Assembly (NCBI RefSeq): GCF_021390195.1
Contig: NZ_CP090003.1
Location: forward strand, 670,001-734,000
Length of the DNA stretch: 64,000 nucleotides
Source: Flagellimonas sp. CMM7
Lineage (GTDB): Bacteria; Bacteroidota; Bacteroidia; Flavobacteriales; Flavobacteriaceae
Direction of reading: 5' to 3'
A program made the position numbers and the translations under genes. Positions within the stretch are counted from its first letter, which is position 1. Every line of letters starts with the position of its first letter. The notes beneath the pieces were generated by a model. It ran no database searches. It saw only the letters and a program-made list of their open reading frames with translations, and was not told the DNA's origin. This document shows, one piece after another, positions 16,703 through 25,203 of the stretch.

Positions 16703-18463
16703 ATGAAACTAAAAGCAAAAGGACTCCTGTCCTTCCTAGTCACAGCTATGATATTGTTGTGCACAAATTCCTGTAACAAAGAAGAAAATAGTATTGCGGT
16801 AACGCAAGTTGAATTGAACAAATCGGTCTTGGGTATCCTAGTCGGAGAAACGTATACACTGGAAGCTACCTCTAATTTAGAAAACAGTGCTGTAGAATGG
16901 AGTAGCAGTAAGACAAATGTAGCCACAGTCAATAATGAGGGCCTTGTTGTTGGTATATCTCCAGGTACGGCAATCATAACAATAGAAGTAGGTAATGGAA
17001 AAGCCATTTGCACGGTAGTGATAAAAGAGAAGGAATTAATTCTTGAACTTAACAAGGAAAACCTAACCTTATTCTCTTTCCCAACATACAAAGAAACGCT
17101 CCAGGTCATTACAGATATAGGAGATAATAATGTTACTTGGGAAAGTAGTGATGAGAGTATTGCCACCGTAAATGAAAATGGAGAAGTAGTTCCTTTAGCA
17201 GTTGGCGAGAGTATTATTAGCGCAAGTGTGAACGATGTCACTACGGTTTGTATAGTGACTGTGATTGAAGGCCCCGTGACCTTACTCGAATTGGACCAAA
17301 CGGAACTGAAAATGGATAAATTCGATACTGTCAAACTAAATATCTCATCAGTAGAGACCCAAGCTGAAGAAACAGGACCCGAAGTATGGCAGAGCAGTAA
17401 CGAGAGTTTAGTCAGCGTTGATGATGAAGGTAATCTAACTTCTTATGGATTGGAAGGTACCGCATTAATAACATTAACAATAGACAATCTTACTGTCGAG
17501 TGTTTAGTTACTATTGGCCCAACAGTATATGTGACCGGGGATGATGGCGATATAGTTAGTTTGTGGCAAAACGAGATAAGTACAACCCTTACCGATGAGA
17601 ATAGTGATTCTAATGGAAATTTTGTTTATGTGGATGGCGAAGACGTTTATGTAGCAGGTTATACCAGTAATGGTGCCGAGCGAATTGCCACGGTATGGAA
17701 AAATGAAGAGATTTTGTACAGTTTGACCGACGGCACTAAAGATGCCAAAGCAAAAACTGTAATTATTGATGGCGTGGATGTCTATACAACGGGATATGAA
17801 GATGATGAACAAGGTGATAAAATTGCCATGGTCTGGAAAAATGAAACGATTTTGTATGAATTGACTGATGGAAGCAATGATGCTTTGGCTTATTCTACCT
17901 ACATAGATTCTGGAGACATTTATACGGTAGGGTATGAAAAAAATGTGAACGATACCCTTGTCAGTAAAGTATGGAGAAATGGTTTGTTGCTCTACACCTT
18001 GACCAATGGTGATTTTAATTCCATTGCAAATTCGGTACACGTAATTGCAGGTGAGGTCTATACAACGGGATATGAAAAAAATCCCAACAATACTTTTGTA
18101 GCAAAGGTTTGGAGAAACGATACTGAATTTTACGCGCTAACAGATGGCCAAAACAATGCCAACGCATATTCCCTATATCCAAACGGTAATGACATATACG
18201 TTGCGGGTTATGAAAATGATAATCAAGGAGGTAGAGTTGCTAAGGTGTGGCTAAATGGTAATGAGTTCTATGACCTTACTAGTTCTACAGATGAAGCGCG
18301 TGTGTATTCCGTATATATTTACGAAGACGATATATATGCGGCCGGATATGAAGAAAACGATGAAGGAATTGAGGTTGCCAAGGTCTGGAAAAATGGTGAA
18401 GAACTCTATGAATTAAGTAATGGTAGTGTAGATACAAGGGCCTACTCGGTTCATGTAGAATAA
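16703..18463 (+). CDS. lipoprotein with Big2 domains and seven propeller-type repeats
   Basis: This 586-residue surface lipoprotein has a lipobox cysteine near residue 24 (CTNSC). Three bacterial Ig-like (Big2) domains follow at about residues 33-108, 112-190 and 192-270, with motifs such as VEWSSSKTNVATVNNEG. The rest is seven tandem units of about 46 residues, each with a VWKNGxxLYxLTDG-like strand and a VYTTGYE-like strand, and the protein ends exactly with the last unit. Seven such beta units predict a seven-bladed propeller. Function is unknown; binding or adhesion is plausible. It is monocistronic, with its own terminator. Confidence 0.75.
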   Translation: MKLKAKGLLSFLVTAMILLCTNSCNKEENSIAVTQVELNKSVLGILVGETYTLEATSNLENSAVEWSSSKTNVATVNNEGLVVGISPGTAIITIEVGNGKAICTVVIKEKELILELNKENLTLFSFPTYKETLQVITDIGDNNVTWESSDESIATVNENGEVVPLAVGESIISASVNDVTTVCIVTVIEGPVTLLELDQTELKMDKFDTVKLNISSVETQAEETGPEVWQSSNESLVSVDDEGNLTSYGLEGTALITLTIDNLTVECLVTIGPTVYVTGDDGDIVSLWQNEISTTLTDENSDSNGNFVYVDGEDVYVAGYTSNGAERIATVWKNEEILYSLTDGTKDAKAKTVIIDGVDVYTTGYEDDEQGDKIAMVWKNETILYELTDGSNDALAYSTYIDSGDIYTVGYEKNVNDTLVSKVWRNGLLLYTLTNGDFNSIANSVHVIAGEVYTTGYEKNPNNTFVAKVWRNDTEFYALTDGQNNANAYSLYPNGNDIYVAGYENDNQGGRVAKVWLNGNEFYDLTSSTDEARVYSVYIYEDDIYAAGYEENDEGIEVAKVWKNGEELYELSNGSVDTRAYSVHVE

Positions 18464-18484
18464 CAGAAGGATAAAAAATGAAAG

Positions 18485-18516
18485 TCCCACTTTAGGCTAT
18501 CTTCAGTGGGATTTTT
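18485..18516 (+). terminator. terminator after the Big2/propeller lipoprotein
   Basis: The stem TCCCACT (18485-18491) pairs with AGTGGGA (18505-18511) and is followed by a T run. It ends the preceding gene and insulates the trp promoter that begins 18 bases later. Confidence 0.8.
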
Positions 18517-18533
18517 AATTTTAAAGCTCAAAG

Positions 18534-18564
18534 TTTGCAAGTTTAAATTTCATTTCTATCTTTG
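18534..18564 (+). promoter_or_regulatory. trp operon promoter
   Basis: This is a textbook Bacteroidota promoter: TTTG at 18534-18537, a 19-base spacer, then TATCTTTG at 18557-18564. Transcription should begin five to seven bases downstream, that is at or beside the leader-peptide ATG at 18570, making the leader RNA essentially leaderless. Confidence 0.8.
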
Positions 18565-18569
18565 AGGTA

Positions 18570-18626
18570 ATGAATTTAAGAACAGTTAATACTTGGTGGT
18601 GGATGAATTTACGTCGAATATCGTGA
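18570..18626 (+). CDS. trpL: trp operon leader peptide
   Basis: This 18-codon reading frame encodes MNLRTVNTWWWMNLRRIS, with three consecutive Trp codons at 18594-18602. It lies between the trp promoter and an intrinsic terminator in front of trpE. It was found by eye and is too short for routine gene calling. The stop codon (18624-18626) falls inside the 5' arm of the antiterminator described below, as expected for a stalling-type attenuator. The peptide has no function apart from sensing charged tRNA-Trp. Confidence 0.85.
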   Translation: MNLRTVNTWWWMNLRRIS

Positions 18627-18680
18627 ACTAGTCCCCCATTGTAATCATATAGAGGCTTGTCATCACGACAAGCCTTTTTT
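18621..18680 (+). promoter_or_regulatory. trp attenuator (antiterminator/terminator switch)
   Basis: Two mutually exclusive structures can form. The antiterminator pairs 18621-18626 (TCGTGA) with 18663-18668 (TCACGA), then, after a two-base bulge, 18627-18633 with 18654-18660 with one mismatch and one G-U pair. The terminator pairs 18653-18661 with 18667-18675 and runs into six Ts. A ribosome stalled at the Trp codons leaves 18621-18633 free, so the antiterminator forms. A ribosome reaching the leader stop codon covers it, so the terminator forms. Pairing was read by hand. Confidence 0.75.
18653..18680 (+). terminator. trp leader intrinsic terminator
   Basis: A perfect nine-base stem, AGGCTTGTC and GACAAGCCT with loop ATCAC, is followed by six Ts, 20 bases before the trpE start codon. 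Its position between promoter and first structural gene makes it an attenuator, not an end-of-gene terminator. Confidence 0.92.
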
Positions 18681-18699
18681 AATTTATCACTATTTTGAA

Positions 18700-20097
18700 A
18701 TGACCTATACATTACAAACACATTACAAAAAAATACTTGCCGATACCATTACGCCGGTTAGTGTTTACTTAAAGATTAGGGATAAATTTCCCAACAGCAT
18801 TCTATTGGAAAGTAGCGACTACCATGCCAATGATAATAGCTTTTCCTATATCTGTTGCAACCCTATTGCTTCAATAAAGGTCCAAAATGAAATTATTACC
18901 CAGATTTTCCCAGATGGCACAAAAGAAGAGTTTCCAATTTCATCTACCACGGATGTCACAGAAATTGTTCATGATTTTGGCAAAAAGTTTTCAGTTTCCA
19001 GTAATGGTTTCAAATTTATAAACAACGGTCTTTTTGGGTATATGTCATATGATGCCGTTCGCTACTTTGAAAACGTAGAAATTTCATCAAAGGAAAACTC
19101 TATTCAAATACCGGACATTTATTATGCAGTGTATCAGAATATCATCGCAATAAACCATTTTAAAAATGAAGCTTATCTCTTTGCTCATTGCTTTGAAAGT
19201 GAGAGCAATGTTGATGAGATAGCCCAGTTGTTCAATGTAAGAAACTTTGCGTCTTATAATTTTTCAAAAGAGGGAGAGCCAAAATCGAACTTAGAAGATG
19301 AGGAATATAGGGAGCATGTGAAATTGGCGAAAAAACATTGTCAGCGAGGTGACGTATTCCAGTTGGTTTTATCAAGAAGATTCTCCCAAGCCTTTAAAGG
19401 AGATGAGTTTAATGTGTACAGGGCACTACGCTCCATAAATCCATCACCATATCTATTCTATTTTGATTATGGGGATTTTAAGATTTTCGGAAGCTCACCA
19501 GAAGCACAGCTCATTGTAAAAGAAGGAAAGGCAGAAATCCACCCCATTGCTGGCACCTACAAGAGAACAGGAAATGATGAACAGGATGCCGAATTAGCAA
19601 AAAAATTGGCTCAAGATGACAAGGAAAATAGTGAGCATGTCATGCTGGTAGATTTAGCCAGAAACGACCTCAGCAGAAATGGAAATACCGTGAATGTTGA
19701 GACTTATAGAGAAGTACAATACTTCTCCCATGTTATTCACCTAGTATCTAAAGTAACAGGGCAAAAGAAAAAGGATATCTCCACTATGAAAGTTGTTGCG
19801 GATACCTTCCCCGCAGGCACCTTGAGTGGCGCTCCAAAACATATGGCAATGCAACTTATTGAAAAGTATGAAAAAACTGGTCGTGCCTATTATGGCGGTG
19901 CTATTGGCTTTATGGATTTTAAGGGAAACTTTAACCATGCCATTATGATCAGAACGTTTTTGAGTAAAAATCATGAATTGCATTACCAAGCAGGAGCTGG
20001 TCTTGTGGCGGCCTCCGACCCGGAAATGGAATTACAGGAAACCTATAACAAATTAGGTGCTTTAACAAAAGCATTGGAAATTGCGGAAACAATCTAA
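18700..20097 (+). CDS. trpE: anthranilate synthase component I
   Basis: This is the large subunit of anthranilate synthase, converting chorismate to anthranilate with ammonia from TrpG. The N-terminal feedback-inhibition motif LLESSD is present near residue 27, suggesting tryptophan sensitivity. Chorismate-binding motifs include GDVFQLVLSRRFSQ (~residue 216), HPIAGTYKRTGNDEQD (~280), LVDLARNDLSRNG (~317) and FPAGTLSGAPKHMAM (~370). The 465 residues fit the Bacteroidota type. It is the first structural gene after the attenuator, and trpG follows after two bases. Confidence 0.96.
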   Translation: MTYTLQTHYKKILADTITPVSVYLKIRDKFPNSILLESSDYHANDNSFSYICCNPIASIKVQNEIITQIFPDGTKEEFPISSTTDVTEIVHDFGKKFSVSSNGFKFINNGLFGYMSYDAVRYFENVEISSKENSIQIPDIYYAVYQNIIAINHFKNEAYLFAHCFESESNVDEIAQLFNVRNFASYNFSKEGEPKSNLEDEEYREHVKLAKKHCQRGDVFQLVLSRRFSQAFKGDEFNVYRALRSINPSPYLFYFDYGDFKIFGSSPEAQLIVKEGKAEIHPIAGTYKRTGNDEQDAELAKKLAQDDKENSEHVMLVDLARNDLSRNGNTVNVETYREVQYFSHVIHLVSKVTGQKKKDISTMKVVADTFPAGTLSGAPKHMAMQLIEKYEKTGRAYYGGAIGFMDFKGNFNHAIMIRTFLSKNHELHYQAGAGLVAASDPEMELQETYNKLGALTKALEIAETI

Positions 20098-20099
20098 GC

Positions 20100-20666
20100 A
20101 TGGGAAGAAAGATTTTAATGATAGACAATTACGATAGCTTCACCTATAATTTGGTGCACTATTTAGAGGACTTGGATTGTGATGTTACGGTAAAACGTAA
20201 TGATCAATTAACGCTGAAAGATGTTGACGCTTTTGATGAAATTGTGTTGTCTCCTGGCCCGGGAATACCAGATGAGGCAGGCTTACTCAAAGAAATCATC
20301 AAAAACTATGCGCCTACCAAACGGATTCTTGGGGTTTGCTTGGGACAACAGGCCATTGGTGAGGTCTTTGGCGGAAAACTGGTAAACCTTGATCAGGTGT
20401 ATCATGGAATTGCCACTACCATTAAGATCACCAAGGAAGATGTCATTTTTGGTGGCATGCCTGACCAGATAGAAGTGGGACGCTACCACTCCTGGGTGGT
20501 ACATCCTGAATTGCCGGAAAGCTTGGAAGCCACCTCAGTAGATGAAAATGGACAGATAATGTCCCTAAAACACAAAACGTATGATGTTACCGCTGTTCAG
20601 TTTCATCCAGAATCTGTATTGACCCCTGAAGGAAAACAAATGCTAAAAAATTGGTTAAACAAATAA
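20100..20666 (+). CDS. trpG: anthranilate synthase component II (glutamine amidotransferase)
   Basis: This class I glutamine amidotransferase supplies ammonia to TrpE. Visible are the N-terminal IDNYDSFTYNLV, the oxyanion region SPGPGIPDEAG, the catalytic cysteine in GVCLGQQAIGE (~residue 80) and the His-Glu pair in VQFHPESVLTPEG (~residue 167). The length of 188 residues is normal. A palindromic repeat element occupies most of the gap to trpD. Confidence 0.96.
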   Translation: MGRKILMIDNYDSFTYNLVHYLEDLDCDVTVKRNDQLTLKDVDAFDEIVLSPGPGIPDEAGLLKEIIKNYAPTKRILGVCLGQQAIGEVFGGKLVNLDQVYHGIATTIKITKEDVIFGGMPDQIEVGRYHSWVVHPELPESLEATSVDENGQIMSLKHKTYDVTAVQFHPESVLTPEGKQMLKNWLNK

Positions 20667-20671
20667 TTTAA

Positions 20672-20740
20672 TGTCATTCCTGCCAAGGCAGGAATCCAAA
20701 TTAATTATGAAATAGATTCCGCACCAAGTGCGGAATGACA
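20672..20740 (+). repeat. palindromic repeat element between trpG and trpD
   Basis: This 69-bp element has termini TGTCATTCC and GGAATGACA that are perfect inverted repeats. Inside each end is a further hairpin: ATTCCTGCC-AA-GGCAGGAAT at 20676-20695 and ATTCCGCAC-CAA-GTGCGGAAT at 20716-20736. The RNA could fold as two stem-loops or one closed structure. The design resembles REP/MITE-like dispersed elements I recall from Bacteroidota genomes; copy number cannot be judged from this window. Confidence 0.8.
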
Positions 20741-20752
20741 ATAAACAAAAAG

Positions 20753-21748
20753 ATGAAGGAAACTTTAAATCGATTAATAAACCACGAAATACTATCTAAA
20801 AGCGATGCCAAGCAAATCTTGGTCAACATTGCCAAGGGTGATTACAACACATCGCAGATTGCAGCATTTTTGACTGTATATATGATGCGAAGCATCACTA
20901 TTGAAGAATTGGAAGGTTTCCGCGATGCATTGCTGGAGCTTTGTTTAGCAATAGACCTATCGGACTATAATCCAATTGACCTATGTGGCACTGGAGGTGA
21001 TGGTAAGGATACTTTTAATATCTCCACATTGGCATCTTTTGTAACAGCCGGGGCAGGTATAAAAGTGACCAAACACGGTAATTACGGGGTTTCATCTAAA
21101 TGTGGCAGCAGTAATGTCATGGAGTTTTTAGGTATCAAATTCAGTAATGAAGTAGATTTCCTTAAAAGATCCATTGATGAAGCAGGAATATGTGTTCTGC
21201 ATGCTCCCCTGTTTCACCCAGCCATGAAAAATGTAGCGCCAATTAGAAAAGAGCTTGCCGTTAAGACCTTTTTCAACATGCTAGGTCCTATGGTAAATCC
21301 TGCATTCCCAAAAAACCAGATGGTGGGTGTGTTCAATTTAGAACTGGCCAGAATGTATGGATATCTCTATCAAAACACGGATAAAAATTTCACCGTCCTT
21401 CATGCTTTGGATGGTTATGATGAAATCTCTTTGACAGGATCAACAAAAACTATTTCCAATAACTCTGAAGGGATGCTTACCCCTGTTGATTTTGGTGTGC
21501 AGCGCATTTTACAAGAAGAGATTACTGGCGGTGATGACGTAGCGCAATCTGCTCAAATATTTTTGGATATTTTAAACGGTAGAGGAACCGAGGCACAAAA
21601 CAATGTGGTGTGCGCCAACGCTGGAATAGCTATTTCAACAGTAGAAGGCATAACGCCCAAACAAGGTTTTGAAAAAGCAAAGGAGTCACTCTTAAGCAAA
21701 AGAGGACTGGGAGCATTAAAAAAATTACAAGAGCTAAGCGCATCATGA
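20753..21748 (+). CDS. trpD: anthranilate phosphoribosyltransferase
   Basis: This enzyme transfers the phosphoribosyl group of PRPP to anthranilate. The PRPP-binding loop DLCGTGGDGKDTFNIST (~residue 80) and the anthranilate-site KHGNYGVSSKCGSSNVME are intact. I start it at 20753 (MKETLNRLINHE) because the alternative ATG at 20735 lies inside the palindromic repeat element. The product is about 331 residues. Its stop overlaps the trpC start as ATGA. Confidence 0.95.
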   Translation: MKETLNRLINHEILSKSDAKQILVNIAKGDYNTSQIAAFLTVYMMRSITIEELEGFRDALLELCLAIDLSDYNPIDLCGTGGDGKDTFNISTLASFVTAGAGIKVTKHGNYGVSSKCGSSNVMEFLGIKFSNEVDFLKRSIDEAGICVLHAPLFHPAMKNVAPIRKELAVKTFFNMLGPMVNPAFPKNQMVGVFNLELARMYGYLYQNTDKNFTVLHALDGYDEISLTGSTKTISNNSEGMLTPVDFGVQRILQEEITGGDDVAQSAQIFLDILNGRGTEAQNNVVCANAGIAISTVEGITPKQGFEKAKESLLSKRGLGALKKLQELSAS

Positions 21749-22530
21749 ATATCCTTGATAAAATAGTAGCGGATAAACGCAAAGAGGTCAATTTAAAAAA
21801 GTCGTTGATTCCCGTTTCGCAATTGGAGCAATCTGTTCTTTGTGGTCGAGACACGGTTTCTTTATCTGAGGCTCTTAAAAATAGTAATTCGGGAATTATT
21901 GCCGAGCATAAACGGCGTTCGCCTTCAAAATCGGTAATCAACCAAAAACTTAATGTTCAAGATGTAGCCAGAGGGTATGAAGAAGCTGGAGTTTGCGGCA
22001 TGTCCGTTTTAACCGATGGAAAATACTTTGGAGGGTCTTTGGATGATTTATTACTAGCAAGATCAGTTACAAAGTTTCCTGTGCTACGAAAAGAATTCAT
22101 TATTGATGAATACCAAATTTTGGAAGCCCTAGCACACGGTGCTGATGTAATTCTCTTGATAGCCGCCATTTTATCAAAAATGGAAATAAAAAACCTTTCA
22201 GAAATAGCAAAAAGTTTGGAATTGGATGTGCTTTTGGAAGTTCACAACGAAGAGGAATTGCATAAATCCATCATGCCAAGTTTGGATATGTTAGGGGTAA
22301 ACAACCGAAATCTCAAAACCTTTGAGGTGAGTTTGGAAACTAGCAAAAGTCTGTCAAAATTGATTCCCGATGAATTTGTAAAAGTTTCGGAAAGTGGCAT
22401 CAGTACCATTGAAGCCATTCAAAATTTAAAGCAATATGGCTATCAAGGTTTTCTGATTGGAGAGAATTTTATGAAAACGGAGGACCCCGGAAAGCATGCA
22501 ACTGAATTTATAAAAGCCTTGGAACCATGA
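21745..22530 (+). CDS. trpC: indole-3-glycerol phosphate synthase
   Basis: This TIM-barrel enzyme closes the indole ring, converting carboxyphenylamino-deoxyribulose phosphate to indole-3-glycerol phosphate. Catalytic motifs IAEHKRRSPSKSVI (~residue 51), VLRKEFIIDEYQI (~112) and LGVNNRNLKTFEV (~residue 190) are present. The 261 residues are normal and the protein is not fused to TrpF. It overlaps trpD and trpF by four bases each, so translation is probably coupled. Confidence 0.96.
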   Translation: MNILDKIVADKRKEVNLKKSLIPVSQLEQSVLCGRDTVSLSEALKNSNSGIIAEHKRRSPSKSVINQKLNVQDVARGYEEAGVCGMSVLTDGKYFGGSLDDLLLARSVTKFPVLRKEFIIDEYQILEALAHGADVILLIAAILSKMEIKNLSEIAKSLELDVLLEVHNEEELHKSIMPSLDMLGVNNRNLKTFEVSLETSKSLSKLIPDEFVKVSESGISTIEAIQNLKQYGYQGFLIGENFMKTEDPGKHATEFIKALEP

Positions 22531-23246
22531 AATTCAAAGTCTGTGGAATGAACCAGAACCCAAAAGAAGTTGCTCAATTGCAACCGGATTATTTGGGCTT
22601 TATATTTTGGGAACCTTCAACACGCTATTTTGATGGTGACATGCCCGACTTGCCAAAATCCATTAAAAAAGTTGGGGTTTTTGTCGACGCTTCTATTGAG
22701 GAAGTACTTCAAAAAATTGAAAAGTATAAATTGAATGCAGTACAATTACACGGAACGGAAAGTCCTAAATATTGTAAGAATCTACAAGATAAGTTTCCGT
22801 CATTTCGAGCGCAGTCAAGAAAAAATAAGCTTACACTCCCTGAAAAGATTTCGACTCCGCTCAACCTGACAGCATTAGAAATCATCAAAGTATTTTCGAT
22901 AAAAGATGACTTTGATTTTTCAATTCTTAAACCCTATGAAGCATCCTGCGATTATTATATGTTCGATACCAAAGGAAAACTACCTGGCGGTAACGGTTAT
23001 GCCTTTGATTGGAGTATTCTAAAAGAATATCCTTCAGAAAAACCTTATTTCTTAAGTGGAGGTATTGGATTGGATGAAATAGAAGATTTATTGGCTTTTT
23101 TAGAAAGTCCAGCTTCAAAACGATGTTATGCCATAGATGTAAACAGTAGATTCGAGATACAACCAGGGCTCAAAAACATTGAACAACTAAAAGAATTTAA
23201 AAAGTTGTTGTCTGACAACTTTGAACCTAATACTAGCAATTCATGA
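22527..23246 (+). CDS. trpF: phosphoribosylanthranilate isomerase with in-frame repeat insertion
   Basis: TrpF isomerises phosphoribosylanthranilate. The catalytic cysteine is in FKVCGMNQ (residue ~5) and the general-acid aspartate in [13 protein letters not shown]; phosphate contacts are in [11 protein letters not shown]. At 239 residues it is about 24 longer than usual. The excess corresponds to a 72-bp imperfect palindrome at 22799-22870 that keeps the frame and adds 24 residues (about 92-115). Excising it gives an uninterrupted ...[12 protein letters not shown]... and a 215-residue protein. The insert lies between a helix and the next strand on the non-catalytic face, so activity is probably retained. 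Confidence 0.94.
   Translation: MKFKVCGMNQNPKEVAQLQPDYLGFIFWEPSTRYFDGDMPDLPKSIKKVGVFVDASIEEVLQKIEKYKLNAVQLHGTESPKYCKNLQDKFPSFRAQSRKNKLTLPEKISTPLNLTALEIIKVFSIKDDFDFSILKPYEASCDYYMFDTKGKLPGGNGYAFDWSILKEYPSEKPYFLSGGIGLDEIEDLLAFLESPASKRCYAIDVNSRFEIQPGLKNIEQLKEFKKLLSDNFEPNTSNS
22799..22870 (+). repeat. palindromic repeat element inserted in frame within trpF
   Basis: This 72-bp imperfect inverted repeat begins GTCATTTCGAGCGCAGTC and ends in the near complement GACTCCGCTCAACCTGAC; 14 of 18 terminal positions pair. It equals exactly 24 codons and has no stop codon in the trpF frame. The terminal GTCA/TGAC resembles the ends of the trpG-trpD element. The GTCATTTCGAGCGCAGTC-like sequence is one I recall as a dispersed repeat in flavobacterial intergenic regions. 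No target-site duplication is visible. Confidence 0.8.
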
Positions 23247-24424
23247 GTTATCACGCTAACGAAAAAGGATATTACGGAGAGTTTGGTGGTGCGTTCATTC
23301 CAGAGATGCTTTATCCAAATACCGAAGAACTTCGTCAAAATTACATCCGCATTATGGAAGAACCTTCTTTTAAAGAAGAGTTTGACCAATTGCTCAAGGA
23401 TTATGTTGGACGCCCCACCCCACTCTATTTTGCAGAAAGGCTATCAGAAAAATATCAAACTAAAATCTATCTAAAACGAGAAGATTTATGCCATACAGGT
23501 GCACATAAAGTGAACAACACCATAGGTCAGATATTAATGGCCAAAAAGCTCGGTAAAAATAGAATCATCGCTGAAACAGGTGCTGGACAACATGGCGTGG
23601 CTACAGCAACGGTTTGTGCTCTAATGGGCATTGAATGTGTAGTATACATGGGTGAAATTGATATTGCACGTCAAGCACCAAATGTAGCCCGCATGAAAAT
23701 GTTGGGGGCAGAAGTACGGCCAGCTTTATCGGGTAGTAGAACATTAAAGGATGCCACAAATGAGGCCATCCGTGATTGGATCAATAATCCAGTGGATACC
23801 CATTATATAATAGGTTCTGTGGTCGGCCCTCATCCATACCCTGATATGGTGGCGCGTTTCCAATCGGTGATTTCCGAAGAAATTAAAACGCAGTTGTTAG
23901 AAAAAGAAGGCATCGAAAATCCAAGTTACGTGGTGGCCTGTGTTGGCGGAGGCAGTAATGCTGCTGGAGCATACTATCATTATCTGGATACCCCTGAAGT
24001 TGGAATTATTGCAGTGGAAGCAGCAGGAAAGGGTATTGACACTGGGGAAAGCGCAGCAACCTCTGCCTTGGGAAAAGTGGGAATTATTCATGGCAGTAAA
24101 ACCCTTTTAATGCAAACCAATGATGGTCAAATTACCGAACCCTATTCTATTTCTGCAGGATTGGATTATCCTGGTGTTGGACCAATGCATGCCCATTTAT
24201 TTAAATCAGGTAGAGGGGAATTTATTTCTATCACGGATGATGAAGCTATGACTGCTGGATTGGAAGTTTCACAACTGGAAGGAATTATTCCCGCTATAGA
24301 GACTTCCCATGCCTTTGCCATTTTTGAGTACAAAAAGTTTAAAAAAGAGGATATCGTAGTCATCAATCTTTCAGGGCGTGGTGACAAAGATTTACAGAAT
24401 TATATTGATTATTTTAAATTATGA
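23243..24424 (+). CDS. trpB: tryptophan synthase beta chain
   Basis: This PLP enzyme condenses indole with serine to tryptophan. The PLP lysine is in [14 protein letters not shown] (~residue 87), the phosphate-binding GGGSNAAG near residue 234, and the catalytic glutamate in [13 protein letters not shown] (~residue 110). At 393 residues it is the TrpB1 type that partners with TrpA. ATGA overlaps join it to trpF and trpA. Confidence 0.97.
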   Translation: MSYHANEKGYYGEFGGAFIPEMLYPNTEELRQNYIRIMEEPSFKEEFDQLLKDYVGRPTPLYFAERLSEKYQTKIYLKREDLCHTGAHKVNNTIGQILMAKKLGKNRIIAETGAGQHGVATATVCALMGIECVVYMGEIDIARQAPNVARMKMLGAEVRPALSGSRTLKDATNEAIRDWINNPVDTHYIIGSVVGPHPYPDMVARFQSVISEEIKTQLLEKEGIENPSYVVACVGGGSNAAGAYYHYLDTPEVGIIAVEAAGKGIDTGESAATSALGKVGIIHGSKTLLMQTNDGQITEPYSISAGLDYPGVGPMHAHLFKSGRGEFISITDDEAMTAGLEVSQLEGIIPAIETSHAFAIFEYKKFKKEDIVVINLSGRGDKDLQNYIDYFKL

Positions 24425-25182
24425 ATCGAATCAATCAAAAACTAAAAGAGGACAAGAAACTGCTATCCATATACTTTACAGCGGGTTATCCTAGTTTAAA
24501 TGATACTGCTAAAATAATCCAACACCTTGAACAGAATGGTGTGGACATGATTGAAATAGGTTTGCCTTTTAGTGATCCTTTGGCAGATGGTCCAACAATA
24601 CAGGAAAGTTCCACGGCTGCCCTGAACAATGGCATGAACACTGAATTATTATTTGACCAGTTAAAAAACATTAGAAAAACAGTTTCCATTCCGTTAATCA
24701 TGATGGGATACTTTAATCCAGTATTTCAATATGGTGTGGAAGCCTTCTGTCAAAAATGTCATGAAATTGGTATTGATGGCATTATTCTGCCCGACCTTCC
24801 TCTTGATGTTTATAAAGACGAGTATGAGGTCATCTTTAAAAAATACGGTCTAATCAATGTCTTTTTAATTACCCCGCAGACTAGTGAGAAACGCATCCGC
24901 GAAATTGATGCAGTTTCTGATGGTTTTATTTATATGGTAAGTTCTGCCAGTACCACTGGGGCAAAAACAGGATTTGGGGACAAAACCGAAACCTATTTTG
25001 ATAAAATCAATGGTATGAATCTTAAAAACCCTCAAATTGTTGGCTTTGGCATCAGTAATTCCAATACTTTTAATCAAGCTACCAAAAAAACCAAAGGAGC
25101 AATTATTGGTTCAGCGTTCATAAAACATCTGACCCAAAACGGGGTTGAAAAAATTGATGATTTTGTAAGAGGAATTCGCTAA
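24421..25182 (+). CDS. trpA: tryptophan synthase alpha chain
   Basis: This subunit splits indole-3-glycerol phosphate into indole and glyceraldehyde 3-phosphate and channels indole to TrpB. The catalytic glutamate and aspartate are in [19 protein letters not shown] (~residues 43-61), and the phosphate-binding end in [11 protein letters not shown]. The 253 residues are normal. It is the last enzyme gene of the operon; the M20 peptidase starts 21 bases later with no terminator between them. Confidence 0.96.
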   Translation: MNRINQKLKEDKKLLSIYFTAGYPSLNDTAKIIQHLEQNGVDMIEIGLPFSDPLADGPTIQESSTAALNNGMNTELLFDQLKNIRKTVSIPLIMMGYFNPVFQYGVEAFCQKCHEIGIDGIILPDLPLDVYKDEYEVIFKKYGLINVFLITPQTSEKRIREIDAVSDGFIYMVSSASTTGAKTGFGDKTETYFDKINGMNLKNPQIVGFGISNSNTFNQATKKTKGAIIGSAFIKHLTQNGVEKIDDFVRGIR

Positions 25183-25203
25183 ATTGAACTCAAAATCAGT
25201 TCA

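Noticed and set aside
16657..17334. A long minus-strand frame opposite the Big2 domains
   Set aside because: It is a Ser/Thr/Val-rich shadow of the repetitive plus-strand gene, which has a lipobox and Ig-like domains.
17504..18040. A 178-codon minus-strand frame opposite the propeller repeats
   Set aside because: Its own regularity is explained by the 138-bp repeats of the plus-strand gene.
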